A stretch of DNA of 64,000 nucleotides from NCBI GenBank assembly GCA_964016875.1, contig OZ024733.1, positions 3,515,484 to 3,579,483 on the forward strand, read 5' to 3'. A program made the position numbers and the translations under genes. The stretch is from Fallopia convolvulus (taxonomy: Eukaryota; Streptophyta; Magnoliopsida; Caryophyllales; Polygonaceae). Of this stretch, positions 21,600 through 32,382 are shown piece after piece (positions within the stretch are counted from its first letter, which is position 1; each line of letters opens with the position of its first letter). The notes beneath the pieces were generated by a model. The model had not been told where the DNA came from. It saw nothing but the letters and a program-made list of their open reading frames with translations, and did no database searches.

Positions 21600-23240
21600 A
21601 TGAAATGGATTCAATACGATCCAATAATAAATGGATTTTGGTTGATCTACCTAAGGGTTCAAAACCAATATCTAGTAAATGGGTATTTAGAAGAAAATAC
21701 AATACTAATGGCATGATATAGACCTTTAAGGACAGATTAGTGGCTAAAGGATTTAGACAAAAGGAAGGTGTAGATTATTTTGATACATATGCACCAATAG
21801 CAAGAACAACATCAATAAGAATTCTTTTAGCACTTTCTTCATTATATAAACTAGAGGTTCATCAACTGGATGTTAAAACAGCTTTTCTAAATGGAGAATT
21901 GAACGTAGAGTTGTACATGGAACAACCAGAAGGATTTGTCATTCCTGGACAAGAAAATAAAGTGTGCAAACTAGTGAAATCCATATATGGATTAAAACAG
22001 GCTCCAAAACAATGGCATGAGAAATTCGATTTAGCCATCTAGTCTTATGGTTTTAAAAACAATGGAGCAGACAGATGTGTATACACTAAGTTTGTTGAAA
22101 ATTATAGTGTAATAATTTGTCTTTATGTCAATGACATGGTGATTTTGAGCAATAACATGAATGACGTGAATGAGACTAAGAATTTCTTGAAGTCACAATT
22201 CAATATGAAAGATTTGGGAGAAGTAGACACTATTTTGGGTATTAAAATTTAGAAAAATAGTGGGGAGTTTACTCTATCTCAATCTCATTATATTCACAAG
22301 ATGTTGGATAAATTTAAGCATCTGAAGATTAAAGAAGCAAATACCCCATATGATCCTTCATGTAAACTATTTAAGAATAAAGGTAGATCAAATTCCCAAA
22401 CTGAGTATGCTAGTTCAATTGGGAGTTTAATGTATGTAGTGCATTGTACAAGACCTGACATTTTATTTACAGTTTGCAAATTGTCCAGATATACAAGTAA
22501 TCTTGGAATTGAACAGTGGAAAGGGATAAATCAAGTTCTAGGATATTTAAAAAGGATAGTGGATTTGAAATTATCATATAATGGCTTTCCTGCAGTTTTA
22601 AAAGGTTATTCTAATGCTAGTTGGATATCTAATGATGAAGAAAATAAGTCAACTAGTGGCTGACAAGCAATCTGAGTTTGTAGCCCTTGGTGCAGCATGA
22701 AAATAAGTCAACTAGTGGAAAGGGAAAATAAGTCAACTAGTGGCTGACAACGAATCTGAGTTGGATATCTAATGCTAATTGGATATCCTTTACAGAGGCG
22801 CTATTTCATGGGCTTCAAAGAAACTGACATCTATTACTCATTCCACAATGGAATCTGAGTTTGTAGCCCTTGGTGCAGCATGAAAAGAAGCAGAATGGTT
22901 GAGGAATTTTCTTTTGGATATTAAGTTGTGGCCACAATCGATGCCAGTCATTTCTGTATTTTGTGATACCGCTGCTACAATGTCTAGAGCTTATAATAAA
23001 ATTTATAATGGAAAATCTAGACATATAAGTTTAAGGCATGCTTATGCCAAGCAGCTTATAGAAGAAGGTGTGATTACTATTACTTATGTCAAGTCATGTA
23101 AAAACTTGGCTGATCCATTTACAAAAGCACTCTCGATAGAAGGAGTAAGGAAAACCTCAGCTTCTATGGGATTGGGGTTAACTACAGTCATCACAACAGA
23201 AACCCAACTTCTTTCTAGATATTCTAGTTGTGAAGTTTAA
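21600..23240 (+). pseudogene. Copia A reverse transcriptase and RNase H
   Basis: Reverse transcriptase motifs are readable in order: SKWVFRRKYN, RLVAKGFRQKEGVDYFDTYAP, HQLDVKTAFLNGELNVELYM, and SIYGLKQAPKQWHEKFD. The YVDD-type box is altered to LYVNDMVIL (about 22120), so catalysis is lost. RNase H blocks follow at 22590-22660 and 22790-23200 (LADPFTKAL near 23110). Between them, 22640-22790 is scrambled by short repeated pieces. Stops occur at about 21718, 22040, 22250 and 22660. Confidence 0.85.
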
Positions 23241-23689
23241 AGGGTAATAACAAGTTGATAATAAGTGATTAGAACTACATTTAAGAGCTGAACAGCCAAT
23301 GTAGAAAAGTAGGCTGAGTATTGATACTCTTAATAAGATTCTAGAAATGTTTTAAAGAACTTTAATGGTTTTAAAGGATCTTACCTATATAGACTGCATA
23401 AGAGTGGAGTTGCCCTTAAACAAAACCAATTGTTTTGTAAGTTGTCTATGAATTCTAAGTGAACTCAAGGCTTAGCAAGCAAGTTTAAAAATTAAGTGGA
23501 GGAACTGGAAATGTTATATGTATACTCTATCTGGTGTTGATAAAAGAAAGATGGTTTAAGGAATTGACCACCATTGACTCTGTTAGCACTTTGATGGAGT
23601 TATACTAAATGGAAGTTTAAGTTGAAAAACTACTTTCATTATGTATAAAATTATTTACAAAAGTCTAATTTACAGACTTAGTGGGGAAT

Positions 23690-24122
23690 TAATGGTAAAG
23701 TCTACAAATAAGACTTAATGAATCTTAATTAAAAGGAAAATATAATTCTGAATTTTGAAAAGGAGTAATCTGATTTGTGAAAAATCAGTAGCTAAGATTA
23801 CAAGTTGATCTCAAACAGATCAACGGTTGAGATTAATTCAAAATAACTTCCTAACAACTCTAAACTGACATTAACTTCCTTAACTGAATCTGAATTAATT
23901 GTTTTGACAGTTCAAAAACTCTATAAATAGACAATGAAAACTCCACAAGAAATAATAAGAGAAAATTCAAATTTGTTGTCTGATTTTCTAAAGAGGCTTT
24001 GTTGTATCCTGGAAAGTGAGTTTGTTTGAAACACTACAACAATTAAATAGGGGACATGTATCACTTTAAAGAAAGTGATTTTTTCACGCCTCAAAGCATA
24101 TAAAATACCCTATATTCCAACA
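23690..24122 (+). repeat. 3' LTR of copia element A
   Basis: Colinear with the 5' LTR and ending TATATTCCAACA. It is preceded by a purine tract TTAGTGGGGAATT. The following CAACC duplicates the five bases before the 5' LTR. Confidence 0.9.
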
Positions 24123-24127
24123 CAACC

Positions 24128-25250
24128 AGGCACAAGCAACAACCTCCAAAAATCACATAACTCTTAAGAAATAGAGAGGGAACAGACTGCCAACAAAACA
24201 AGGAGCAAAAACAAGAACAAGCCAATGCAAAAAATGAAACCAGTAGAAGAAAGAAGCAAAAATACAAAAAAGAAGCAAGCATCAAACCACACAAAAAGAG
24301 ACAAAAGGATAGATAGGAGAACAACTCAAAAGAGAAAAAGCAACAAACCACCAGATCCAACATAAAAGAAACACAATGTCCAACAAAGAGAAGAACAAAT
24401 AACCACAACACAAGGAGATCAAGAAGTTAAACATGGATAACACAAAAGGAAATAAAAAGAAAGGAAAAATAATCAAGCAAAGAAGCATAAAGAGATAAGA
24501 ACGCATAACCTGAGATTGGAGAATCAAACCCAAGACAAAAGAGAAGAGCTCAACTACCACTGAAGAACAAAGAAATCCATAGATCTCGACAGTCCCAAAA
24601 CCAACACGCAAAGACAACCAAAAATCAACTCCAACGACCTCTACCAACAACTCGTCCATATAGAAATCAGTAGATAACTTCTTAAATTTCCAAATCTCAA
24701 ATAAAAAGATCAAGAACCACCAGAGATTAACATGGTCACAAGGATCAGGAGAAATGGAAAATACCCACAACCAACAAAGATAGATATAAAAAACTTCAGA
24801 TCTTCTTTAAAAGGCCGGAAAATATCCATTCCCAAGAGTTCAAAGGAAGGTTTAGGGTTTTGGATGTAAGACAAGGATCTCACAATCCAAAAAATTTGAA
24901 AAGGAAAGAAACCAAAACGAATGGATTTACGCCCCACATGGGGTCGCCTAGTGGTAAGAGACACGAGGGATGTTGAGAGGTCCCAGGTTTGATCCTTGCC
25001 TCCGCCCCTATACTTGGGTGAAAAACCAAGTCTTACCATTCTTCTTACCACTAGGTCGAGCCGGTCGGTGCAAGCCGGTTTACTTGGTTCGTGCGCTTTG
25101 TCGGCTAGTTCACGAACCCGGAGTTTTATCACCAAAGGTGGATCCCTTGTTAAAAAACAAATGGATTTACATCGAGGAATCGAACGAGAGAGAGGAAGAA
25201 TGGCTAGAATAAGGGGCGAACCCCAGGAAAGAGAAGAGAGCTTCAATAAA
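24128..25250 (-). pseudogene. Interrupted minus-strand unit, identity unknown (right part)
   Basis: This is the upstream side of the unit seen at 12305-14555. Long open minus-strand stretches (24770-24282, and 25246-24710 apart from the SINE) are rich in Phe, Leu, Ser and Cys and have no motif I recognise. With the SINE at 24931-25153 removed, the minus frame KSIRFGFFPFQIFW joins smoothly to the SWGSPLILAIL segment upstream. It may be leader, intron or coding sequence of a lost gene. Confidence 0.3.
24931..25153 (+). mobile_element. tRNA-derived SINE, second family
   Basis: Flanked by AAAACGAATGGATTTAC (24914-24930) and AAAACAAATGGATTTAC (25154-25170), a 17-nt duplication with one mismatch. 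It has a pol III A-box-like TAGTGGTAAGAG (about 24949) and a B-box-like GGTTTGATCC (about 24986), as in plant tRNA-derived SINEs. Its body is unlike the SINE at 1817. Confidence 0.8.
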
Positions 25251-25279
25251 CTTTTTTTTTCTTTTAGACCTGTTTAGAT

Positions 25280-26040
25280 GTTTGTACAGGGGCATAATTG
25301 GAAACGAGTCGGCCGCCGACTTAATAATTAATAAGAAGGGCGCTTCTAGATCATTGACAGATTCTGGAGAAAACGCGTTAGGGTTTCGGCGCTCTTCTCA
25401 TCCTTCTTTCTTATCAATTCCTTTCGTCTCCTACTATCTGTCTTTCGAGATCGATCGTTTCCCCGGCCGGTAAGACAATTCTTTGCATGTGATTTCGTTG
25501 TTGGGAGTTGTTAGGGAGCGACGAAGGTGGTGAGAAATTGTTGACCCGTGTAGATTTTGAATGAGTCCTATACGATCAATTACGTGATTGCCTTGTTGAT
25601 TATTCAATCTTTGATAGGGTTTTCGTGTCTCTCATCTTTTTGATACGGATCTGCGCCGACTTATTGTTTGCGGTCCGATTCTAGGGTTTTGTTTGAAAAG
25701 TTGGCTTTTGAAATTGATCTAGGGTTGCTTGTGTTTCTTCGCTGGCTAGGTTTTAGTAGTACTTCTTTTTTTTGACTTCTTGATTGTTGAAAATTTCTCC
25801 ATGTGGTTGTGTTGCCCTTTTTCTCGATCTAATGGCAACCAGAGGAGTTGGTGTCGCAAGGAATGGAGTGGTTGTTTCCTCTTCAAAATGGGTGTTGGAT
25901 GAATTTTGTGTTGGGAGTGGTGCTGCTATGGATGTGGATCAAGCCGAAGATGTGTTGCCTACTCAGAAAAGGAAGAAGTTTTCCTCAATTGTATGGGACA
26001 AGGAGGATTATAGATCTGGCCATTTGTCTAAAATGATTAG
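25280..26040 (+). pseudogene. 5' end of a plant gene (leader, intron, first coding exon), truncated
   Basis: A leader with GGGTTTCGGCGCTCTTCTC is followed by a probable GT donor after CCGGCCG (about 25470) and an intron-like T-rich stretch. An open frame starts at ATG 25832 and runs to about 26040. It encodes MATRGVGVARNGVV and later TQKRKKFSSIVWDKEDY. The KRKKFS-IVWD segment resembles the N-terminal part of plant CDKG/CDK11-like kinases, but this is a weak recollection. The reading frame stops exactly where CACTA transposase sequence (opposite strand) begins. It is therefore a gene fragment or a gene cut by the CACTA element. Confidence 0.4.
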
Positions 26041-28669
26041 TCGCGACATGTGAGCTAAAATAATACGAGCAGAATGTGGACGTCTCCTTAACGAGATAGG
26101 CACTACAAATTGACCCCTCACGTGGGCTTTGTTGCCAACTGAGGCCTTCAGCCTTTTTAGGAGCCTACATGATATACATTGAAGACCATTATTTCTTATA
26201 CAAGTTAATTATATAAATCCAAAATCGTACAACTGTATATAATTGTACGTACCTTTCTTCTGGATACATCCATCTATAATTGACAGGACCACAAAGTGAA
26301 GCTTCCAGTGGCAGATGAATAGGCAAGTGCTCCATTGAATCAAATAACACGAGGGCAAAGATGCGCTCCATCTTGCACAAAATTATTGATATTTCCTTGT
26401 GCAATTGCATAACCACCTCAGGCTTCAGCTCGTAACACGTTAGGTCCCTAAAGAACGCACTTAGCCGAGCAATGGGCTCCTAGACTTTGTCATCAATAAA
26501 TGGACGAAAAGCAACAAGCATCAACCTTTGAATGAACACATGACAATAATGGCTCTTCATCCCAAAGAGTCTAAGCTTGTGCAAGTCAATGCAACGGCTC
26601 AAGTTGGACACGTAGTCATCCGGGAATTTTACGGATCTCAACCAACCTAGAAGCACTTGTTTTTCATGACGATCTAGTGCATAGCAAGCCTTTGGGTACC
26701 TATTGTCCTCCTCATCAGGTTCCAACTCCGGACGCTTGCACAATTCCTTTATATCCTTTCTGGCCGACCACTTGTCTTTCGAATTCCCCGGAACATCGAG
26801 AATGGTGAAGAAAACATTTTCGAAGACATTTTTTTCAATGTGCATGACATCTAAATTATGTCTTACCAATAGACTAGGCCAGTAAGGTAGGTCCCAGGAA
26901 ATGCTTTTCTTGTTCCAACCCGAACCTCTACTGATCGTGACAATGTGCTCCTCAGCTCCCACTTCAGTTATCTTGATCAACCCCATATTGTTTATCTGGT
27001 CTAATATCTCGTATCCGTCACGAAGTACCGGGGGACCACGACGCTCCCATCAACCTCTCTTGAAATCAATCTTATTGTTTCGGAAGCGATGATCATGTTC
27101 TGTGAACCTCCTGTGACAATTGAACCAGCAGATTTTGTGTCCATGTGTTAGATAAAATGCATTGGTGTCCTCCATGCAATAAGGACACGCGTATTTCCCA
27201 GAAGTGCTCCAGCCTACACAAACATATATTTTGTATCACACATTAAATTTCACAAATCATATATATTCATTATTATTATATTTAATAGTTTCAAATTCAT
27301 TAGCATATGTAAAATTAACAACATACCTGACAACATCGAATATGTCGGGAAGTCACTAATAGTCCATATTACAGCTGCACGCAACACAAAATTCTGCTTC
27401 CTCCAAGAATCGTATGTGTACACCCCATTAAGCCACAGATCCTTCAGCTCGGCTATCAACGGTTGCAAGTAGACATCCAACTTTTGCTTTGTACTCTTCG
27501 GTCCAGGTACAATAACCTTCAAAAACATAACCTCTTCTCTCATACACATCGATGGCGGAAGGTTGTAGGGTGTCGGAATCACAGGCCAACATGAGTACTG
27601 GCCCCGGACGCCCCGAACGGATTGAAACCGTCCGTGCACAAGCCTAGTCTCACATTTCATGTTTTTGATGAAAAATCTGGCCACAGAGCATTGAAGTGCC
27701 TCCATGCCTCTACATCTGGAGGATGTCTCATCACCCCATCTTGTACGTGCTCTTCATGCCATCTCATGTGTTCGGCAGTCACCACAGATGCGTACAACCT
27801 TTGCAACCGTGGAGTTATTGGCAAGTAAAACATACGAGAATAGGGAATGAGCTTTGACTTGGCTTGCTTCCATCTAGGATAGTCACATATCTTGCATGCC
27901 GCGTATTCTGCATCTGCACCCCAATATATCATGCAAGAGTTTGGACAACAATCAATGGCCTCGTACAGAAGTCCGAGACCCCCAACCAGTTATTTCGTGT
28001 CGTAAAATGTGGCTAGTAATGTTGTCTGCGCGCGGGTGAGAAACGCGTCCGCAAAAATCCGAGATTTGGTCATATCCGCGCTCCGTCATCCTTAGTTTAG
28101 ACTTTAGGCTAAGTAGCTAACTCGCAGCCTCCAATTGGGTCATATCACATCCAAGCCATAAAGGCCTATTTGCGGCCGAAAACATGTCGTACATACGTTG
28201 TGCATCGGGATTGGGCGCTTCATTATAATATTGCTCCCCATGCTCATGCCTTATATCCTCATTCTGCATGGGATCCTCAGCAGTGTAATCACTTTGGGCA
28301 TTAAAACCATCATATACCAATTAGTTCCATTCGATTATCATTCCCACCATCAACTTGAGTCGCTGGATCAGTACTGCTACAGCCTCCATGCTGTCTGGAC
28401 TCGGCCAACAATGCAGCGAACATTTCATCTGTCTCCCCGTGCGAAACCCAATGGTAACAGTTAGGAACAAAATCTTCCTTAACAAGGTGACAATGCACAT
28501 CATCTACAGATTTCAGTTTCTTATTCTTGCACCTCCGACACAGACACCTTAATTCGGATGGGTCATAGGACGTCATAGATTTGTAGAATTCGAGAAATTA
28601 CTCTACGCCAGCTAAAAACTTGTTGTTCAAAATACCATCTATATTACGCACATACATCCACTCACGCAT
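26040..28669 (-). pseudogene. CACTA (En/Spm) TNP2 transposase pseudogene
   Basis: Read on the minus strand from about 28669. A transposase-associated N-terminal domain has MREWMYVRN and LRCLCRRCKNKKL...HLVKEDF. A zinc-finger-like part (27935-27830, CKICDYPRWK) follows. Then comes the TNP2 core with the DGFNPFG-type motif around 27610, LPPSMCMREE, and PGPKSTKQKLDVYLQPLIAEL. After an intron-like gap come YACPYCMEDTNAF, LDVMHIEKNVFENV (about 26840), FGMKSHYCHVFIQRLM and MEHLPIHLPLEASLCGPVNYRWMYP. The last piece, with TFCSYYF, runs to about 26045 after a splice-like gap. Stops at about 28595, 28310 and 28110 plus frameshifts show it is dead. The C-terminal end is missing at the junction with the gene fragment. 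Confidence 0.9.
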
Positions 28670-28737
28670 TTTTTCCTTCCTGCATTTTCAATATAATAGT
28701 ATAATTAAATTAATTCAAGTGCATATTATCCTGAATG

Positions 28738-28830
28738 TGGCGACCATATGGACGCTAATTAGCGACCATATGGTCGCTACTATGTATTTCGCGACCATAT
28801 GGTCGCTAATTAGCGTCCATATGGTCGCCA
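28738..28830. repeat. CACTA subterminal palindromes, inner cluster
   Basis: Four copies of GCGACCATATGGTCGC or one-base variants lie in under 100 bp just upstream (minus-strand sense) of the TNP2 start. The motif is a perfect 16-bp palindrome around CATATG. Clustered subterminal repeats are typical transposase-binding arrays in CACTA elements. Confidence 0.8.
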
Positions 28831-29288
28831 CTTAACAATATACCAGAACACATATATATATATATAACATAAACAATTGCTATATGCTATATGTAATTAA
28901 ATTCTGTAACACAATCTCTTAGAATTATATAAACAAAAACTTTCTACCGACAATATTTGTCTAAAACAATATAATGACGGAATGAAATATTAGGAATAAG
29001 TTTTAAATACATACCTTTAGTGAAGTTGTCGGTGATGGAATTTCTTCTTAAAATCAATTCAGAGTTGTGATTGATTGTTTATTTCTTTTATGAATATTTT
29101 GGAAGAGAGCTATGTATGTATGAGGTTGTGTTGAAGCGGAATGAGAGTGAAGTTTTTACAACCTAGGTATATATACTGAAATGGCGGCAATCTTACCAAC
29201 AACTGTTTTTAGTGACCAAGTGTTCGCAAAAAACGCAGGAAATTACCTGCCAAAATTGATGTTGCGCGTCAAACCATCTGATCCATGT

Positions 29289-29640
29289 CAGCGACCAAAT
29301 GGTCGCTATATGTTGCGACCATGTGGTCGATGGCCTTGTGAAGACCACATGGTCGCTGAATGTAGCGACCATATGGTCGCGGATATGGGTTCCGAATGTA
29401 GTGACCATATGGTCGCTACGTGCTGGCGGAAAATTTTCCCGCGCACTTATTGCGACTATATAGGCCTGGCGACCACGTGGATGCCCTCTTTAGCGACCAT
29501 GTGGTCGCTAATTTGGTTTTATTTTTTTATCCATTTTGACGTCCACATTAGCGACCATTGGCGTCTATATGGTCACTAATTAGCGACCATATTTTGTGGT
29601 CGCCAAAATATGGTCGCTAAATCTGCAGAATGGTGTAGTG
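29289..29640. repeat. CACTA subterminal palindrome array and terminal inverted repeat
   Basis: About ten copies or variants of GCGACCATRTGGTCGC occur between 29289 and 29625. The array ends at TGGTGTAGTG (29631-29640), which read on the minus strand is CACTACACCA, the CACTA terminus. The matching left terminus was not found, in keeping with truncation at 26040. Confidence 0.82.
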
Positions 29641-30189
29641 TTGCTTCAGTATAAGCTCATTTGTAGTCTCATATAAATGAAGTGAAATGTAATATGGCAT
29701 TTTTGATTTGGGGAATTAATAAATTCAAGTCACTTTGCTAATTTTCTTTTTTCAATTTATTTGAAGGGTTGACAAGGGTAAGACAGAGAGATAGATTGCA
29801 TGCCTACAAACTCTTTCAATTGGGCAATGGAGATATTGCATGGACAAGCGGGGAAGATTTGAAAATTTAGGTGTTGTAGCTTCATGAAGACAATATGGAT
29901 AAGAGAATTCAATTTCCTTACATTTTTAGATTGATGGCATGTGTTGATGGTTGGATTGCTAGATAGCATGTGGATGAATTTGTTTTTATACTTAGGTGTA
30001 GTCCTTATGGGTGAATTCTGGCTTTAGACCATGTATGTTTGAAAAGTGACTTGAATTTGTACATTTTATGTATATTTAAAAAGTGGTTATTATTAATATA
30101 AATATTGTTCAAAGGTAATTATTATTGTGCATTTAATATTGCAAATAAATTGGTGGATTATAATTATTTTTGAATTGAATACGTAAAAA
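29641..30189. other. Unassigned AT-rich stretch between CACTA sequences
   Basis: No coding frame or repeat family is recognised. It may be internal sequence of the CACTA element whose terminus lies at 30705. Confidence 0.4.
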
Positions 30190-30705
30190 TATAACCACAT
30201 ATTTTGACACTAAATGTTTTCGTGGCCAAGTTTAAGACTAAAGGCCCACGACATCGGCCATTAAATGTATACTGCCAATTCGTAGCCAAATTTCATGCTA
30301 AATGCCACAACTTTACCCATCAAATGTATTCGCGGTAAACTTTGATACTAAATGGCCACGGCATGTGGATGATGAACACGATTTATTTCTCTCGAATTTA
30401 GCCAGAAAAATACTTCGACGCTAAGTTTCTGGTAAAATAGACTCAAACTTAGCCACGGAGTGTCTCTGGCTATACCATGTATTTAGCAGAACATGATTTT
30501 TGTACCCAATATTATGGTTACATAGGCATGAATCCAAGGTTTGTGGCTAGTTTTCACGGTATGTTATACCCACGACCGTTTTAACCACTAACTTTTCGTC
30601 CTGGGAACACTAGTGGCTATCTTTGTGGCGAAGCCTTTTTCTTGGCTAACTTTGTGGCTTATCGCGTGCCAACGCTCCTGGTTATAGACGCATTTTCCAG
30701 TAGTG
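30190..30705. mobile_element. Terminus of a second CACTA element
   Basis: The block ends TTTTCCAGTAGTG (30693-30705), on the minus strand CACTACTGGAAAA, a very common plant CACTA terminus. The 500 bp before it carries diverged repeats built on GGCCAAGTTT..ACTAAA..GGCCACG and TAGCCACAAA-type words, consistent with a subterminal array. It abuts ATTGGTATCAAAGC, so it landed at the LTR/primer-site border of copia copy 1. The other terminus was not found. Confidence 0.72.
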
Positions 30706-30762
30706 ATTGGTATCAAAGCGTAATAAAGATCGAAGGCGGTGAAAGTCTGATTTTCTAATCAA

Positions 30763-31940
30763 ATGGCTTCAAGTAGTGGAATCGTTAATGTTGGGAAATA
30801 TGAAATTGAAAAGTTTAATGGAAAAAATGATTTTTCCCATTGGAGGATGCAGATGAAAAATTTGCTAATATCTAAAAGTTACACAAGGCATTGTTGGGTA
30901 AGGACAAGAAACCTAAGGATATGAAGGATAATGACTGGGAAGAGCTTGATATGAAAGCACGTGCTGCCATAATATTATGTCTTGAAAGAGATGTTACATT
31001 TATGATGGATGACGAGGAAACCACATCAGGTGTATGGGGAAAGTTGGAGGCAAACTCCATGACGAAGACTCTAACAAATAGAATCTATATAAAGTCACAG
31101 TTATATACTTGCAAGATGGATGAAGGAATTTCACTCCGTGATCACATCAACAAATTTGATAGGATAATTTCAAATTTGAAGGATGTTGATGTGAAGGTTG
31201 AAGATGAAGATCAAGCTCTTATGCTTCTACTTTCATTGTCGTAATCATATGAGAATCTTATTCAACATTAATGCTTGTGGGCGAGACATTGACCATGAAT
31301 GAAACTAGAACGGCGCTTCTAGCTGATGATCTGCGAAAGGTGGCCACTAGTGGTATGACTAGTGCAAGCAAAGTCTAGATGACAGGGGAAGAGGTAATGA
31401 CAGAGGAAATAACAAGAGGAGAAAGTCTAGATCAAAGTCTAGATGAAACTCGTTGTTACAAGTGTGGTGAGCTTGGGCATTTGAAAAGGGATTGTTCTAA
31501 TAAGAAGGTGTAATGGAAGAACAAATACAACAACAAGAAGGGAGATCAGAATGTGAAGCACGAAGCTAGCATTGCTTCAAATGAGTGAGGCGCAGAATGT
31601 TATTCTGTTACATATGAACATTCAAGCAATTGAATTCTGGATACTGGATGCTCCTATCATATGTGCCCAAACAGGAAGTGGTTCACTTCTTATAAGGCCA
31701 TGGATGGTGGAACCGTTTTGATGGGTAACGATCATAGTTGTAAGACGGTGGGAATTGGTACAATTAGAATCAAGATGCATGATGGTGTTATTAGGATGTT
31801 AGTGGATGTACGATACGTCCCCGATTTATGAAAAAATCTGATTTCTCTGGGTGCATTAGAATCAAGAGGTTGTAAGTTGATCGGTGAAAACGGGGTTCTA
31901 AAAGTGGTTAGTGGTTCTTTGTTGGTGATGAAGGGAATTC
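30763..31940 (+). pseudogene. Tnt1-like copy 1 gag and protease
   Basis: Starts MASSSGIVNVGKYEIEKFNG. A frameshift near 30880 moves to the frame with LLGKDKKPKDMKDNDWEE and ISLRDHINKFDRIISNLKD. The zinc knuckle CYKCGELGHLKRDC appears near 31455 and the protease DTGCSYHMCP near 31640. Then come GGTVLMGNDHSC and the block with DVRYVPD. Stops and frameshifts are at about 31243, 31375, 31510, 31590 and 31828. Nearly the same gag is present at 52105, which shows where the frame breaks lie. Confidence 0.85.
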
Positions 31941-32382
31941 TGTTGATATTTAGGGTATAAAGAGAATAGCATTTTGCAAAGTCAAGTTGAAGTAAAAGTC
32001 GGCCCTTGTATGACAAGGCGGTTTGAGTAGACCCCGAAGGATAATCTTGTGAGTAGACCCCAAAGGGTAGTCCCGTTTGGGTGTAGACCGTAAAGGTAAT
32101 CACCACCGACTCATTAAAACATTTTATAAAGTTGTCTTGGATAAAGGCTACGAGTCACTCAAATAAACGAGTTTTTCTTCAACGAATATTGCCCATATTC
32201 CATGCCAAGGGATTCCGCAATATTGTTGTGAGATAAAATGTACCAAAACGACAATAGAGATGTTGGCAAGACAAATCTATCAAGGGAAAACGTACCTTGT
32301 TTGAATCCCATGATTCTTCTTCCTCCTTTACTTGGACGAAGCCTTCTTGCCATGAATCTTGTGGTTCTTCCTTCACTTGGAC

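Larger units (their letters stand above)
14556..24122 (+). mobile_element. Ty1/copia element A, TSD CAACC, heavily nested
   Basis: Two related LTRs (14556-14992 and 23690-24122) bound the element, and CAACC occurs on both sides (14551-14555 and 24123-24127). Gag, protease, integrase, reverse transcriptase and RNase H appear in copia order on the plus strand, all with stops. Removing the inner insertions at 15409-17184 and 18483-20811 restores the gag and integrase reading order. The LTRs differ at many positions, so the insertion is old relative to the chromovirus at 40908. Confidence 0.92.

Noticed and set aside
24282..24770. 162-codon hydrophobic minus-strand ORF as a membrane protein
   Set aside because: The Phe/Leu-rich composition follows from A-rich plus-strand sequence; no family pattern, so kept only as part of an unknown interrupted unit.
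26098..26110. CACTACAAAT as the left terminus of the CACTA element
   Set aside because: On the minus strand it lies inside a TNP2 coding exon that continues to about 26045, and the 3-bp flank does not match the right end.
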